This document shows positions 1 to 10,828 of a stretch of 64,000 nt of DNA, one piece after another. The stretch comes from Globisporangium splendens (taxonomy: Eukaryota; Oomycota; Peronosporomycetes; Pythiales; Pythiaceae): positions 186,001 through 250,000 of the forward strand of contig VFIW01000037.1 in the NCBI GenBank assembly GCA_006386115.1, in the 5' to 3' direction. The notes beneath the pieces are model-generated. The model made no database searches. It saw only the letters and a program-made list of their open reading frames with translations, and was not told the origin of the DNA. Position 1 is the stretch's first letter, and the number at the start of each line of letters is the position of its first letter. The position numbers were made by a program, and so were the translations under genes.

Positions 1-61
1 AAGTGGAGAGCTACACTCAGAGCAAGTTGGAATTGCCAATTGTGCTGCAGGTTGCAGGCGG

Positions 62-2779
62 ATGCAGAGACTGGCGCGACGCAGCGCTTCTTGCCTCGGA
101 CGTCACCGCTCTGCACTTGGCCCAGCGCTCTCGAGGAGGCTGCTGCAGTCGTGTGGACGCGCTGCCATGAGCGTCGAGAGCAGTGCCGCAGTGACAACAG
201 CGCTGGATGAAGAACCAGCGATGATTCAGTACTACCTGGTGATGCAGCGTCGCTAGCATAAACCACATATTCTGCTGCATATATATCATGGCTGACTGCG
301 CTGTTGTGTGGTCATCGTGCGCATTAATATATTTGCCAGAAACAAGGCATCTTTCGTGTGGAAGAGCTGGATGAGATCAAGGCGACGCTGAAGACGCCAT
401 TGCCGGCATGCTTCCGTATCAATCCGAATTCGCATTCGGCACAGCTGTAAGACTGCTTTCTTTTTAAGGCAATCTTGATGCTCATAACGACGCTGATGTG
501 TCTGACAACGCATGTGATTGGTGATTTTGCACGCGCATTTCAGCATCAAAGCGCGCCTCGAAAACGAATTCTCGCACATGTTTACGAGCATCATGCACGA
601 CGGCAAGCCACTCGCACTTCCCATGTACAGTTGATGTTTTTATTTTATGCTTGCTTTCAATGGGAAGCAAACGCGTTCTAAGTGGTGTTGTGGGAAAAAT
701 TTGCAGGGAGCTTGTCTGGTATCCGTTCACCAAAAATGCCTGGCAACTTGATTGTGGTCGTAGTGATCTCTCCAGACTCGGTACGTGCTGCATCCACCGT
801 CTCATTAGTTTGCTCAATTTGACGCGTATAATTTTGACTTGTGTAGGTCGCCAGCATACGCAGCTACAGGAGTTTCGGGATTTTCTGCTGCATCACACGT
901 CCGAAGGGAATATCAGTCGACAAGAAGCCGTGAGCATGATCCCAGCACTTTTGCTCGATGTGCAGCGGCAGCATAGAGTGCTGGATCTCTGTGCGGCGCC
1001 GGGGTCCAAGACAACTCAGGTAATGGAAGAGCTCGGACAGAAAGCGTCGTCATCCAAGTCGGAGTTTGATGCCTCGGGTGGCTTCATCGTCGCCAACGAC
1101 GCGAATGAAAAGCGAGGCTACTTGCTTGTGCATCAACTTCAGCGACTCGGCCTTGACACTGCAGTTGTCACGTGCCACAAGGGACAGGAGTTCCCAGGAC
1201 TCTACGTGGACGGAGAGTTGCACGACACGAACGTGTTTGACCGCGTCATCTGCGATGTGCCGTGCTCTGGGGATGGAACCATTCGCAAGAACAAGAACCT
1301 CTGGTGGCAATGGTCGCCAGGCAGTTCGCTCACGCTTCACAAGACACAACTCGATCTGGCGCTTCGCGCTGCTGCACTGCTCAAGACAGATGGATTGATG
1401 GTGTATTCCACGTGCTCGCTGAATCCGATTGAAAATGAAGCTGTATGTGGTCGCTTTATTTGCCGTTTTTTTATGGTCTAGTCTGATACTCACTGAGTGC
1501 TTATGCGAAAATCCAATAGGTCGTTGCGGAGCTTCTTCGACGTGCCGATGGTGCTTTAGAGATCGTTGACTGCTCTGCCATGCTACCTGGACTCGTTTAT
1601 CGTCACGGAATGAGCTCGTGGCAAGTAGCATGGCAGCCTCGAGACATGAGAGGGAGTCAAATGGCGTGGTTCAACGATTACGAGAGCGTTCCAGACAACT
1701 TGCGCGGCGAACGCATCGTGAAATCTATGTTTCTGTCCGACCCGGTGTCTCCAGTGTCTGAATCTTTGCGACGCTGCCTTCGGCTCTTCCCAACCGATCA
1801 AAACACGGGAGGGTTTTTCGTGACTTTGATTCGAAAGAAACGCGATCTCCCTGGACTTCGTCAGTGCGGGCTGGAATCCTATGAAACCACACTCAAGTAC
1901 ACAGTGAAGGAATCCTACGCGTGCGATTTGTGTGGTGATACTACCCATGTGATTCGCCATTGCCCACTGTCGAAGAATATGCAACAACAAAATCAAAATG
2001 CGACCAGTGTTCAACCCAATGGTGATGACACGGAAGAGCTCGACTTGCACCAATACTCGAAGCTACGTGATGAATACTGGGAGCATATTCGCGACTTTTA
2101 CGGCATCAAGGAGCATTTCCCGCATGTACGTATGGAAATTTTGCTCTCATACTTTCGGAAAGCAACGTAAATGCTCACACCCTGTTTTCTCCACATGCTT
2201 CTATGGTATCCACAGGAGCACTTATATGGACGATCGGATGGCGCAACGTCCGTGTGCCTAGTCAACGCCAACGTGCAAGACGCATGCTTGTCTGGGCGAG
2301 GGTTAAAGGCATGTGCATCCACCCATTGTTTCACATAGCAATATGATTCTGACCATTTGTTTACCTGTGTTGGACGTTTACTACCTCGATAGCTCCTCAA
2401 CACTGGCGTGCGCGTGTTTGCTCGGGTGCAGGCCGGGGACCGGCTCGTGTTTCGCCCCGCCGAAGAAGGTCTCTCTATCGTTCTCCCGTTCATCACGAAG
2501 CGCAGAGTCGATGCCGCACAGGAAGATTTCGACCGCATCCTATCGACGCCAACGTCGCAAAATGGTCAGGCGCACCAACTTGACGCATTTGGCTCTGATT
2601 TCCAGTGCCAGGTGATTTCAATGCGCGACGCGAGCGGCGTTGGTCCCATGCTCATGGTCGCTTCGCGTGCAGACGCCGCAGTTCAGGCACTGCCCGTGTG
2701 GGCTGGCGAAAAAGCGATCGTGCTGCTCCTCGACAAAGACGCGCAGAAGCGGCTCGCAACGGCGGCGCATCAGAAGTGA
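62..2779 (+). CDS. NSUN2: NSUN2-type tRNA (cytosine-5-)-methyltransferase, 8 exons
   Basis: Exons 62..238, 340..446, 544..624, 707..780, 847..1442, 1520..2125, 2216..2308 and 2393..2779 join in phase to about 706 aa. It should transfer a methyl group from AdoMet to C5 of cytosine in RNA, as NOL1/NOP2/Sun proteins do. Visible motifs: AdoMet loop LDLCAAPGSKT (about aa 190), DVPCSGDG motif IV (about 284) and STCSLNP with the catalytic cysteine (about 335). The order of segments and the NTGGFF block match NSUN2 rather than NSUN1/5/6. Two oddities: a CCHC zinc knuckle (C-x2-C-x4-H-x4-C, about aa 479-493) lies in the C-terminal region, and the last intron appears to start with GC. The first 35 residues are rich in Arg and lack acidic residues, like a mitochondrial presequence; an in-frame ATG at 167 gives a version without it. 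An exon upstream of the window cannot be excluded. Confidence 0.88.
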
Positions 2780-3053
2780 CAAACCCGCTATAGACCTGTA
2801 GACGAAGTGGAAACGGCAAAACCTGCCTACTAGCAAGTTGCATGTGACTATAACTGCCTACTAATCTAAAACCTAAATGAGCTGCGCGAGCATCTATTGA
2901 ATGTGCATATTGCATCATCGATACTGGCTCAGTCATTCACAATAGAAAACGACATGCATCTTTGCTTACTTAGCAAGGTCGTACTAGCCCAGCCCTCAAT
3001 GTCGATTCGTGACGGTCCTTTGTCTGCCACTCGCTTTGTTTTCGCATGGGCAG

Positions 3054-6000
3054 CTACCCAACGGATGAAATCTCCCGATTGAGTGGTCCCTCCCTCGCGA
3101 CCGCATTCTTGATGATACCTTTGTTCTGGTAGTACGCGACAAAGCTCGTGAGGTCCGGGAACACGAAAGTCGTGTCTGTGACATCGGACGGCGGGACTGG
3201 TGAATACTTGCCGTTCGGGAGGTGGTGAAACAAGTAGTTTTCGATCTTGGGCTCATTTGTTCGCGGGTCGATACGCTTGATAAACGACGCGCAGTAGCAT
3301 TGCTTGGTCGTACTGTAGCGAATGAGGAAGTTCCCGACGCTCGGGTTGCGCTTGAGCAGCGCACGGGCTTCCTCGCGTTCCATCTTGCCGTGGAAGAAAC
3401 TCTCGAGTCCTTCGGAGCGCAGGCGTTCAAGCCGCGTCGCAAGCTGAAATTTCTCGTCCGACAGATACTTGCTCATGTGTCCCATAAATTCCTCGCTTTG
3501 CACTTGCTACAGAATACCGCATAATAACACATATGAGCAACCTCCAGACACGTCGGCGATTCGCTAGTCTCTGCGAATTGCATTCGCATAAGCAAGTAAA
3601 AAGCCCATTCGTACCATCAGGTGACTGAGCATGTGGCGCACAATGTATGCATGTGCTGCCTTGGTTTTCTCGCTTAGAGTCTTGCTTTGCGAGCCACTCG
3701 GGTCGTCTGAGCGAAAACTATTGATCAAATAGGCAATAGACACTTACGACTTAGAAGCAAAGAAAAAAAAGGGTCAAACAGCAGAAAAAGCACTCACTGT
3801 AGGTTGACGAACTCGCGTGGCGTGGCGGCAACGACAGTATCGTATTCCCTTACCGCCCACTCCCCGATGCGTTTGTGCCCATTGGCAACGTTCACGTAGA
3901 ACGGGTCCACACTCTGCAACTCCTGGACCCAGTCCAGCACCGACAAGTGGAACGGACGAACGTTCTCATCGGCACCAATGAAGAGCAACGAGCCAAACGC
4001 AGCCGCGATCTCCTGCTGCCCGTACGTCTCCAGCTTCAGTATGGACGCGATCGTCGGCAGCGACAACGGCTCATACGCCGCGCACAGCACTTCCAGGACG
4101 GGCTGAATCAATTTCTACGGACATAATACAACAGTAAACAACACACGAGTCTGTTTGAGCCATAGTGATGCAGTGACAAGCAAACAGCATCTATACCTTG
4201 TACTTCTCCGCATCGAAATGGTTGGCAAAGAAGTGATGCAGGTACCCGCTCATGCCGATCGGCAACGACTCGAGCTGATCCAACGAGAGTCGCTTTTCTT
4301 CAATCGCCTGCACGATGTTGGCAGCGTACAGGAAGAGACCTTCCGAGCGCTCCACGATCAAGGCGATTTGGTCGGGAGGAAGCATCTTGTCGCTCGACAA
4401 GCCAGTGGATACCCCACTGCAGAGCGATTTCTCAATAAACTGCTTGATATCTTCTTTATTCTCCTTCACGTATGTTTCGAGCACGATGTTGGGCGTGAAG
4501 TTCTGCAGCTTGGCACTGATGATCGGGTCATTTCGACTGAGGATGATCACGCGGACCCACTTGGGTAACCGTGCTACGAGCGACGGCAGCGCCGACACGA
4601 GGCATTCTGCAGACGTAAATGCAGCAGGCACAGTCATCGACCCACGCACAAAGGATGGACGCAGAGCCATGACTGGCAACGGCGATGCGCCGGATTTCCC
4701 GTCTGCGAGATGCTCGAGACCATCGATCAAGAGCACCAGTGGCTTGTTCTGCGATTGCGGCCGTGCAATCTGATTCAGCGGCTCGATAAGCAAGCGCGTC
4801 ATCAATACGTTGAAGCTGGAGACTGGCACGATTTCTTCCAGCGGTTCGCACGATTGCAGGAACGCTGCGTACTCCTGTAGCTGCGTCGTCAACTGATAAG
4901 CAAGCGAGAGCACGCAGCGTCTCGCGTTCTGCGTTTGCTCGTCTTCCTGAAGCGCAAAGTGGAACGCTTTGATTTCCGGGATCGTCTGCACCAAGCGTGC
5001 TGCGAGAGCCGTCTTACCGGACCCGATTTGGCCCGTGACCCAGAACACCTGGCTCGCGGTCGGCGAGTCGATCCACTCGGTCAATTGTGCAAAGAGCCAT
5101 TCGCGACCGGCAAATCGGCTCGCGAGTTTACTGATCTGCTGCTGGAACGGGAATGGTGTGAGAAGCGAAGAGAGCCGTGCCTGCTGGCCCTCGTGGTCGA
5201 GCTGTCCTTTTAAGGCCGTGATGAGCTGGTCTTTGCGAATGTCGTACCGCACCTCGTTGATCGAAGACGCTACTACCGAGGATGAAGCATCGTAGAGGAG
5301 GCAATCCGACATGTCGAGCCACTGGATCCGACAAATCGACAGCGGGATCTCGCACTGGCGAACCATGAGAGGCACAAACCCAAGACCCTTGGACATGGCA
5401 GCCGAGATGTCCCTCAGGCACACACCGTTTGGTCGTCCGACGCTTTCAGGCGTCACGAGCAAGATCGTCTTTCCGTTTCGCTCTGCTGCTGCCCATTCCA
5501 GGGCTTCGTCATGGTCTTGGATCTGAATCAAGGCATCTGATGGTGGAGATGGTGGGAACATCGAGAAGCCCACGGCAGACAAGTCATCGTACAGCTTCTT
5601 GGCAAGCAAGTAGCAGCTGCCGTCAAAGGTGAACATGTACCTCGTCGTGTCGAGAGTCTCTTCCGTCTCAGTTTGAGCTTTGCTCGTCTCGGGGTGGACT
5701 CCAGGTGGCAGCAGTTCTTTTGATTGCGTTCCAGGTGAAGTATTGACAGCGTTATGACGATCCGGGCTCAAGCCTTGTGGCGTCGTCGGCAGCGACGAAG
5801 AACTCAGATCCAGCGACGACGCTGAGCCGAAACTCGTTCGGGCCAGGAGCCGTCGAACGCTTGCACCGCGAACGTTGTGGAGATTGTGCGGGGAGTCCAC
5901 ATCGAAAGACGACGGGAAGCACCCGAGGTTCTCCAAACCAGCAACCGCAGGCACTCCGTACGCTTTCATCGAGTCAAACTGCACATGTAAATCAATAAAA

Positions 6001-6957
6001 AACAACAACAACAGAAAATGAACTAGAAAAGGCAGCATCTGTCACGCATCGACAGGACACTTACCAGTTCCAACACGGCAAAGAGGCGCTGGGATTTTTT
6101 GAGGAAGAGAGGACTGTGCATGTGGTGCTTCATGAGATCGAGCCATGGATGACTTCGCGGATCCAGTTTTACTTCGTCCTCGTCTGTGGGCACGCACTGG
6201 CGCATGTCGAAGTACGGGAACATCGTGAGCGCAGGCGGCGGCTCACTCTCGGCAACCATGACGGGGAAAATGCTCAGGTGGTGCTGCACTGCGCGCGCAA
6301 TCTCGTTGAGGCAGTAGCCATTGGGGCGGCGCAGCGCATGCGGCGTCATGAGCAGCACAACGCGACCGTCCTGCTGCGCCTCCTTCACCCATGTGAGCGC
6401 GCTGTTGATGCCGTCTTCCCAGTCGATCCCCGCCGAGAGCCTCTCCGTGTCGACCCAGACCACGTGACCCCTCTGCTGCACTGCATTATAAATGTGTCAC
6501 CCACAGACCAGCATCCACGCACACAGAGAGTCATTTACAAGCCAAGTACGGCACTTGAGCTACGTAAAAATACTATGCACTTACGTGCGTGCTTGAGGTG
6601 GAACGCGATCTGCTGGAAGCGATCATGGCCGTCTACACAAAAGGAGGGAGCACCACAATATTAAGCTCAACTCGCAGGGAGCCAACAGCACATGCAACAC
6701 CCCATATACGTACACGACAAAAAGATCTTGAGCTGCGACGTGGGCTTGTACGTCAGCGTGTAGAATTCTGGGGTTGTCGGGTGGTAGGCGTCGTTTGCGG
6801 CGCGCGCGGCGGCGCTGGGCGTGGAGTGGCCTTCGACCACATGCGCCGCGATGCACACGGGACAGGACTCGCGGTCGTCAGCGTCCCCACTGCTGCTGTT
6901 ACTGCTCTGTGCGTGCGAATGCGCCTCGAAGGCGCGCGGCGTCGACTCGTCCGCCAT
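3054..6957 (-). CDS. TIR-TIR-NACHT-SH2 protein (NLR-like STAND ATPase), 7 exons
   Basis: Exons on the minus strand: 6957..6714, 6632..6585, 6480..6065, 5978..4197, 4114..3798, 3717..3615, 3506..3054; all phases join, giving 1120 aa. TIR-1 spans about aa 75-190, with FLSYGHD at its start and GYCLNEIARA carrying the Glu expected of TIR NADases. A Ser-rich linker follows. TIR-2 (about 349-460) is recognisable from VGRPNGVCL, but has Asp where TIR-1 has Glu and lacks the FLSY start. The NACHT ATPase (about 530-830) has Walker A GQIGSGKT (about 552), Walker B VLLIDGLEHL (about 652) and sensor-like VRVIILSRND. A winged-helix-like LEVLCAAYEPLS segment follows. The C-terminal SH2 domain (about 1005-1110) has FFHGKMEREEA and FLIRYS, retaining the phosphotyrosine-binding Arg. 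By analogy it is an oligomerising signal receptor; ligand and output are unknown. Confidence 0.85.
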
Positions 6958-7311
6958 CTTCTTATGTGGCCCTGACGAATGGATACACGGCGAAAAAAGG
7001 AAAGGGGTACGCAGAGCGTAACGTACCCTTGGTGTGCTGATAACTTATTTCAGTCGGTGAAGTGTCTGTAACCTCTGCTCACTTAACTGACAAGTGTCTG
7101 GATGCACTGTCTATGAACACAGTTGTGTTCGTCTGCAGGAATTATATTGACAAAACCTGCCTACTGGTCTTGACTGGGTGCGATTGTCAGAACCTCGCTG
7201 CAAGCCCACATCAACCGTTTACTCGCCAACAACCCCGAGAGGAAGAAAAAACAATGCAATTGCATTTGACTCAAGTGCTTTTTGGCAATAATTGCCTCTC
7301 CCTGTGTCCCG

Positions 7312-8502
7312 TTATGTCATGTGATGCGGCGGCACGAGCATGTCAAAGAGCCCGACCTCAAAGCTCGTGGCGCCACGATCGTTGCGAGCGAATGGGTTGG
7401 CACCCTGTCCAAGAAATGCATGAGCCCAGAGTTAGTGTAACGGCAGCCTTCTCTAGCACCAAAAACAAACGCACGACATACGAATGCCAGCAAGAGTTGC
7501 GCCAGCTCGCGGGAATTCTCATACGCTGCAAGGTGCAGAGGTGTCTCGCCCTGTGAAAAGAAGCGAACGGTCAACCAACAATTAGGCTCCCGTCCAATGC
7601 TACAGCATACAGTATGCGCAACGTACCCCTGGTGCAGCGATGGTCAGGTTAGCGCCGCTGTAGAGCAGCATGGTGGCGCCTTCGACGTTTTGGCTCTGGA
7701 TGAAGCGATGCAGTGGCGTGAACCCAAACTCGTCGACGGCATTCACGGGTGCGCCGCTCGCGAGTAGGAACGGGACGGCGCCATTGCCCTGCGGCAGCAA
7801 CGAGGCCATGTGTAAGGCAGTAGCGCCGCTGTTCCCGTGTATATCGATGCTAACACCTTCGTCTAAAAGCGCTTCCAGGGACTCGAGGCTTCCAAACATG
7901 GCGGACTGAAGCAGCGGCTCACCCCCGTAGAGGTCCGCTCTCTGAAGCGCTTGCATCTTGAGCGAGTCCTGGCGGCATGTGCGCCATGACGCCAATGGAT
8001 CTAGTACTTCGCCTTCCGCAGCTACTGCTGGAATGTTACACAGCGGGTCGTCCATGCTACTTCGACACAGTGTCGAGCCGCGATAACAGAATCCATCGGC
8101 TCGACAGCTAATGGCGTCTACACATAAACATACCACATGATCACCAGCGCGTGGCAAGAGAGCAAGATGCTTCATTAGAGCACCAATATACACAGCATAC
8201 CTGGACCTACAAGCGCAGAGCCACAGCACGACCGTGAGGACTCGGAGGAATCATCCCTCGGCGGCGAAAGGCTGCAGCAGTCTGCTCTGGAGACGCCTGA
8301 CATGGAGAAATGGCGCACAGACACCAGACTCACGTCACTGCCACAACTCAAACACGCGACACAGCATGCCAAAGCGCTCTGTGAAGTACTCACAAAAGCT
8401 CCCTGCGTTAGTATCGCTGGCGCCATGTACAGCGAGCGCCACAAGCGCCAGCACCGCCGAACAGCGATCTCGCTGCCGCATCTTGTGTAGGAATGGCTCC
8501 AT
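7312..8502 (-). CDS. Ankyrin-repeat protein with N-terminal signal peptide and Cys-rich segment
   Basis: Exons 8502..8394, 8296..8201, 8117..7627, 7550..7482 and 7404..7312 join in phase to 285 aa. Residues 1-30 form a classical signal peptide: a basic start (KMRQRDR) followed by the hydrophobic SAVLALVALAVHGA. A Ser/Cys-rich stretch follows (about 37-90, several CC and C-x-C pairs). The rest is ankyrin repeats, with ATALHMAS, FTPLHRF and GETPLHLAAYE as the helix-turn-helix signatures; the last repeat is cut short by the stop. Export of an ankyrin protein through the secretory route is unusual and would fit an apoplastic or host-directed protein, but no RxLR, LxLFLAK or other translocation motif is visible. 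It lies 355 bp upstream of the TIR-NACHT-SH2 gene in the same orientation, each gene having its own ATG and stop. Confidence 0.75.
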
Positions 8503-8743
8503 CGCCTCCTGATAATTCTGATTTTATACTGAGTCTGGCTCAGACTTGGTGGTTCTGATTCTCAGTGAGTCCTGCAACCTTGAAATAGCTGCGTTGACGT
8601 GGAGGGTTATTTATATGGAGAGAGAATGGGTCGTGAGCGGATGGCGCGCGCGCTAAGCTCCCGCAGCGGTAGACGCGTGCTGCCCTGAAAGCTGGTGCAT
8701 CAGAGACTCTCTCCTGAAACACGGTGGCTTGATACAGAGCGAT

Positions 8744-10380
8744 ATGGTGCAGACTGTCGCAGTGAGCGGCGCGGACGCGCTCAATGACAGCATAGTGAGC
8801 AGCATGCGTGCGATGCTGGCTGGTTTAGTTTTCTTCTGTGCATTGATGGTACTGTGCGTATATGTCAAGTTTGCGTTTCTACTTGAAGACGCCGATGCGT
8901 TTGGTCCCGACACGAGTTGGTGGCATCCGCGCGTGCGGCTGATTGAGCAGTGGTTGAAACAGGACGCGAGCCGCATTGGCATCCCCGACGACGGATCTGA
9001 AGAGGTACGAGATGCACAATGGTCATTCAGACTACGGTTTGTCTATTTATTGTGGCGAGTTGCTGTGTCGTAGATGACTCTGCGCCACATTAAACGCGGC
9101 GGTGTTTATCCGCACGTTCAGCTCAAATGCTGGAAACACATCGGTAGGCACAGCAACTCCAGCGTATTCCTAGGTTGGCAACCTTGCTCATATAGACCCT
9201 TTACTTGCGCAGTACTGGAGTTCCAGGACCTCCCGTGTTTCGCCACGCAGTACGCTGAGAGCGTGCGAGTCACAGCGCCGACGAGTCCAAGTTGTGGCAA
9301 GATCCGACCAGGAAAAGAGCTCATCACACTCGCGGACGAGGTCACGAACCAAGGGGACGGACGAGACGAGGGCGAGCCATCTGTATCAGACGACGGCATC
9401 TCCTATGAAGGCGGGCAAGTGGAGTCTGGAGCCAAAGACGCAGCCGACCAACTAAATGCGACGGCAAATGTCAAGCCCAAGTTCTCGTCGCTGTCCATGA
9501 TCGAGCGACAAGCCGAGTGGCTGCGCAAGAAACAAGAGAAAATGGAGGCCGAGCGGTGCCGTCAGGAAGAGGAAAAAGAGAAAGAGTTGACATTCCAGCC
9601 TAAGATCCTTCGACGAGCGACGCTCGGAGAGAAACCTACGGGTGTAAAAGAGCCCTCCACATCAGGACGGATGCCGCTCCAGCGCAGCGACACTGGTGGC
9701 AGTGCTCGCAAACTCGATGTAAGCGGAGGAGCAGCGACCAACAAAGACACAGAGACGACGACCAAAATGACAGGTCCGAAGGAGAAGGCGATCCCGAGAG
9801 TGCCGCCGCGGTCTGCAGGGCGGTCGCGGAAGAAACAGTTCGTCCCCGCGTCTCAACCGATCGAGATCTCGTCGGATCTACTGGACACTATGAAGTCGGA
9901 GCTTCATGCGTCCGTCTCCAAATCGTACGCAGCGGCGCCGTCGCCTTTACGGTCAATAGCGCCAACACAGGACGCAGTGGAGCAGGACGCAAGCACTAGT
10001 GACAGCCCCTCTGCCCAAGAAGACGACACTGATGCAACGGAGGACACAACGAAAGCAGCTGATGACGATGGGTCTTCCGAGGAACCTCCGCACATTCTGA
10101 AATCCTGGAGCGATCGACCGCGCATCGGCGGCCGACGGATCGATTTCGACTCGAGCGATACGAAGGCGCGGCTCGTGCTGCAGGACGCGTCCAAGTTCGC
10201 GTTGGCCACGATGTACCGCAAGACTGACAAAAAGGCGCGGCGCTGCACATGGGACGCCGCGAGGACAACTTCGAGGAGGAGGTCATCGCCGTGCTCTTCG
10301 ACAAGGAGAAGGTGAGCGAGCTGGATGCCGCGCGCTGGTGGAGCGAGCACGAGCACCGCTTCGCCGAGTTCACCCGTTAG
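8744..10380 (+). CDS. Single-pass membrane coiled-coil protein, apparent frameshift near C-terminus
   Basis: Exon 1 is 8744..9004. It encodes a short lumenal or extracellular N-terminus and one membrane segment (AMLAGLVFFCALMVLCVYV). Exon 2 most likely starts at 9227 (an acceptor at 9251 also keeps phase). It encodes an acidic Ser/Thr-rich region, a charged coiled coil (IERQAEWLRKKQEKMEAER) followed by FQPKIL, and long low-complexity stretches. At about 10229 the open frame stops making sense, while another frame continues with REDNFEEEVIAVLFDKEK to a TAG at 10380. A single extra A in the five-A run at 10229-10233 would join the two. I recognise no family. The gene is divergent from the ankyrin gene (242 bp between starts). 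Confidence 0.55.
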
Positions 10381-10663
10381 CTGCCGTCTTTGCCAGCCGA
10401 TTTTTAGCCTACTAAAATAGCAACAAGCAGCTCACAGGGTATTTAACATTTAAAAGCGTGGCAACTTCAACGTGGCGGATTCATGTCATTTTTGTTTCGC
10501 GTTACCTTCAAGGAACCTTTGGTGTGCACACTTCTTCTCCTCTGAAAGCGGATATCGGTTTGAAGAGGGTTTACGCTTGAATGGGTCGCATTCGTGCGAC
10601 CTCCCATACAAATCGCCAATAAGCGCTAGGACCGTGGGCTGATTTTTTTGTTTTTCCACCGCG

Positions 10664-10680
10664 ACTCATTCCGCCTTGCT
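10664..10680 (+). promoter_or_regulatory. Candidate oomycete initiator (Inr) element
   Basis: The stretch contains CTCATTCC followed by a pyrimidine-rich CCTTGCT, close to the TCATTYY core of the oomycete initiator. It lies about 150 bp upstream of the kinase-phosphatase ATG, a plausible transcription start. Match by eye only. Confidence 0.3.
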
Positions 10681-10828
10681 GTATTACTCGATCATTAGCA
10701 TCAGCATTTGGTGCCTCGCAGCATCTGCCGATCTCTCTCTGCGTTCCCTACCATCTGCTGCCTGGTACGTTCTCTGTGTGAGTAAGTGAGTGCGTTGGAG
10801 AGCGAGCAAGCGACAGGGCGTCTCCATC

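Noticed and set aside
1..61. Open sequence at the left edge as the tail of another gene
   Set aside because: All three plus frames are open for a short distance and none shows a recognisable motif; too short to call.
6957..7404. Splicing the ankyrin gene into TIR-NACHT-SH2 as one protein
   Set aside because: The ankyrin frame ends in its own stop at 7312, and the TIR gene has its own ATG; no donor/acceptor pair in phase was found.
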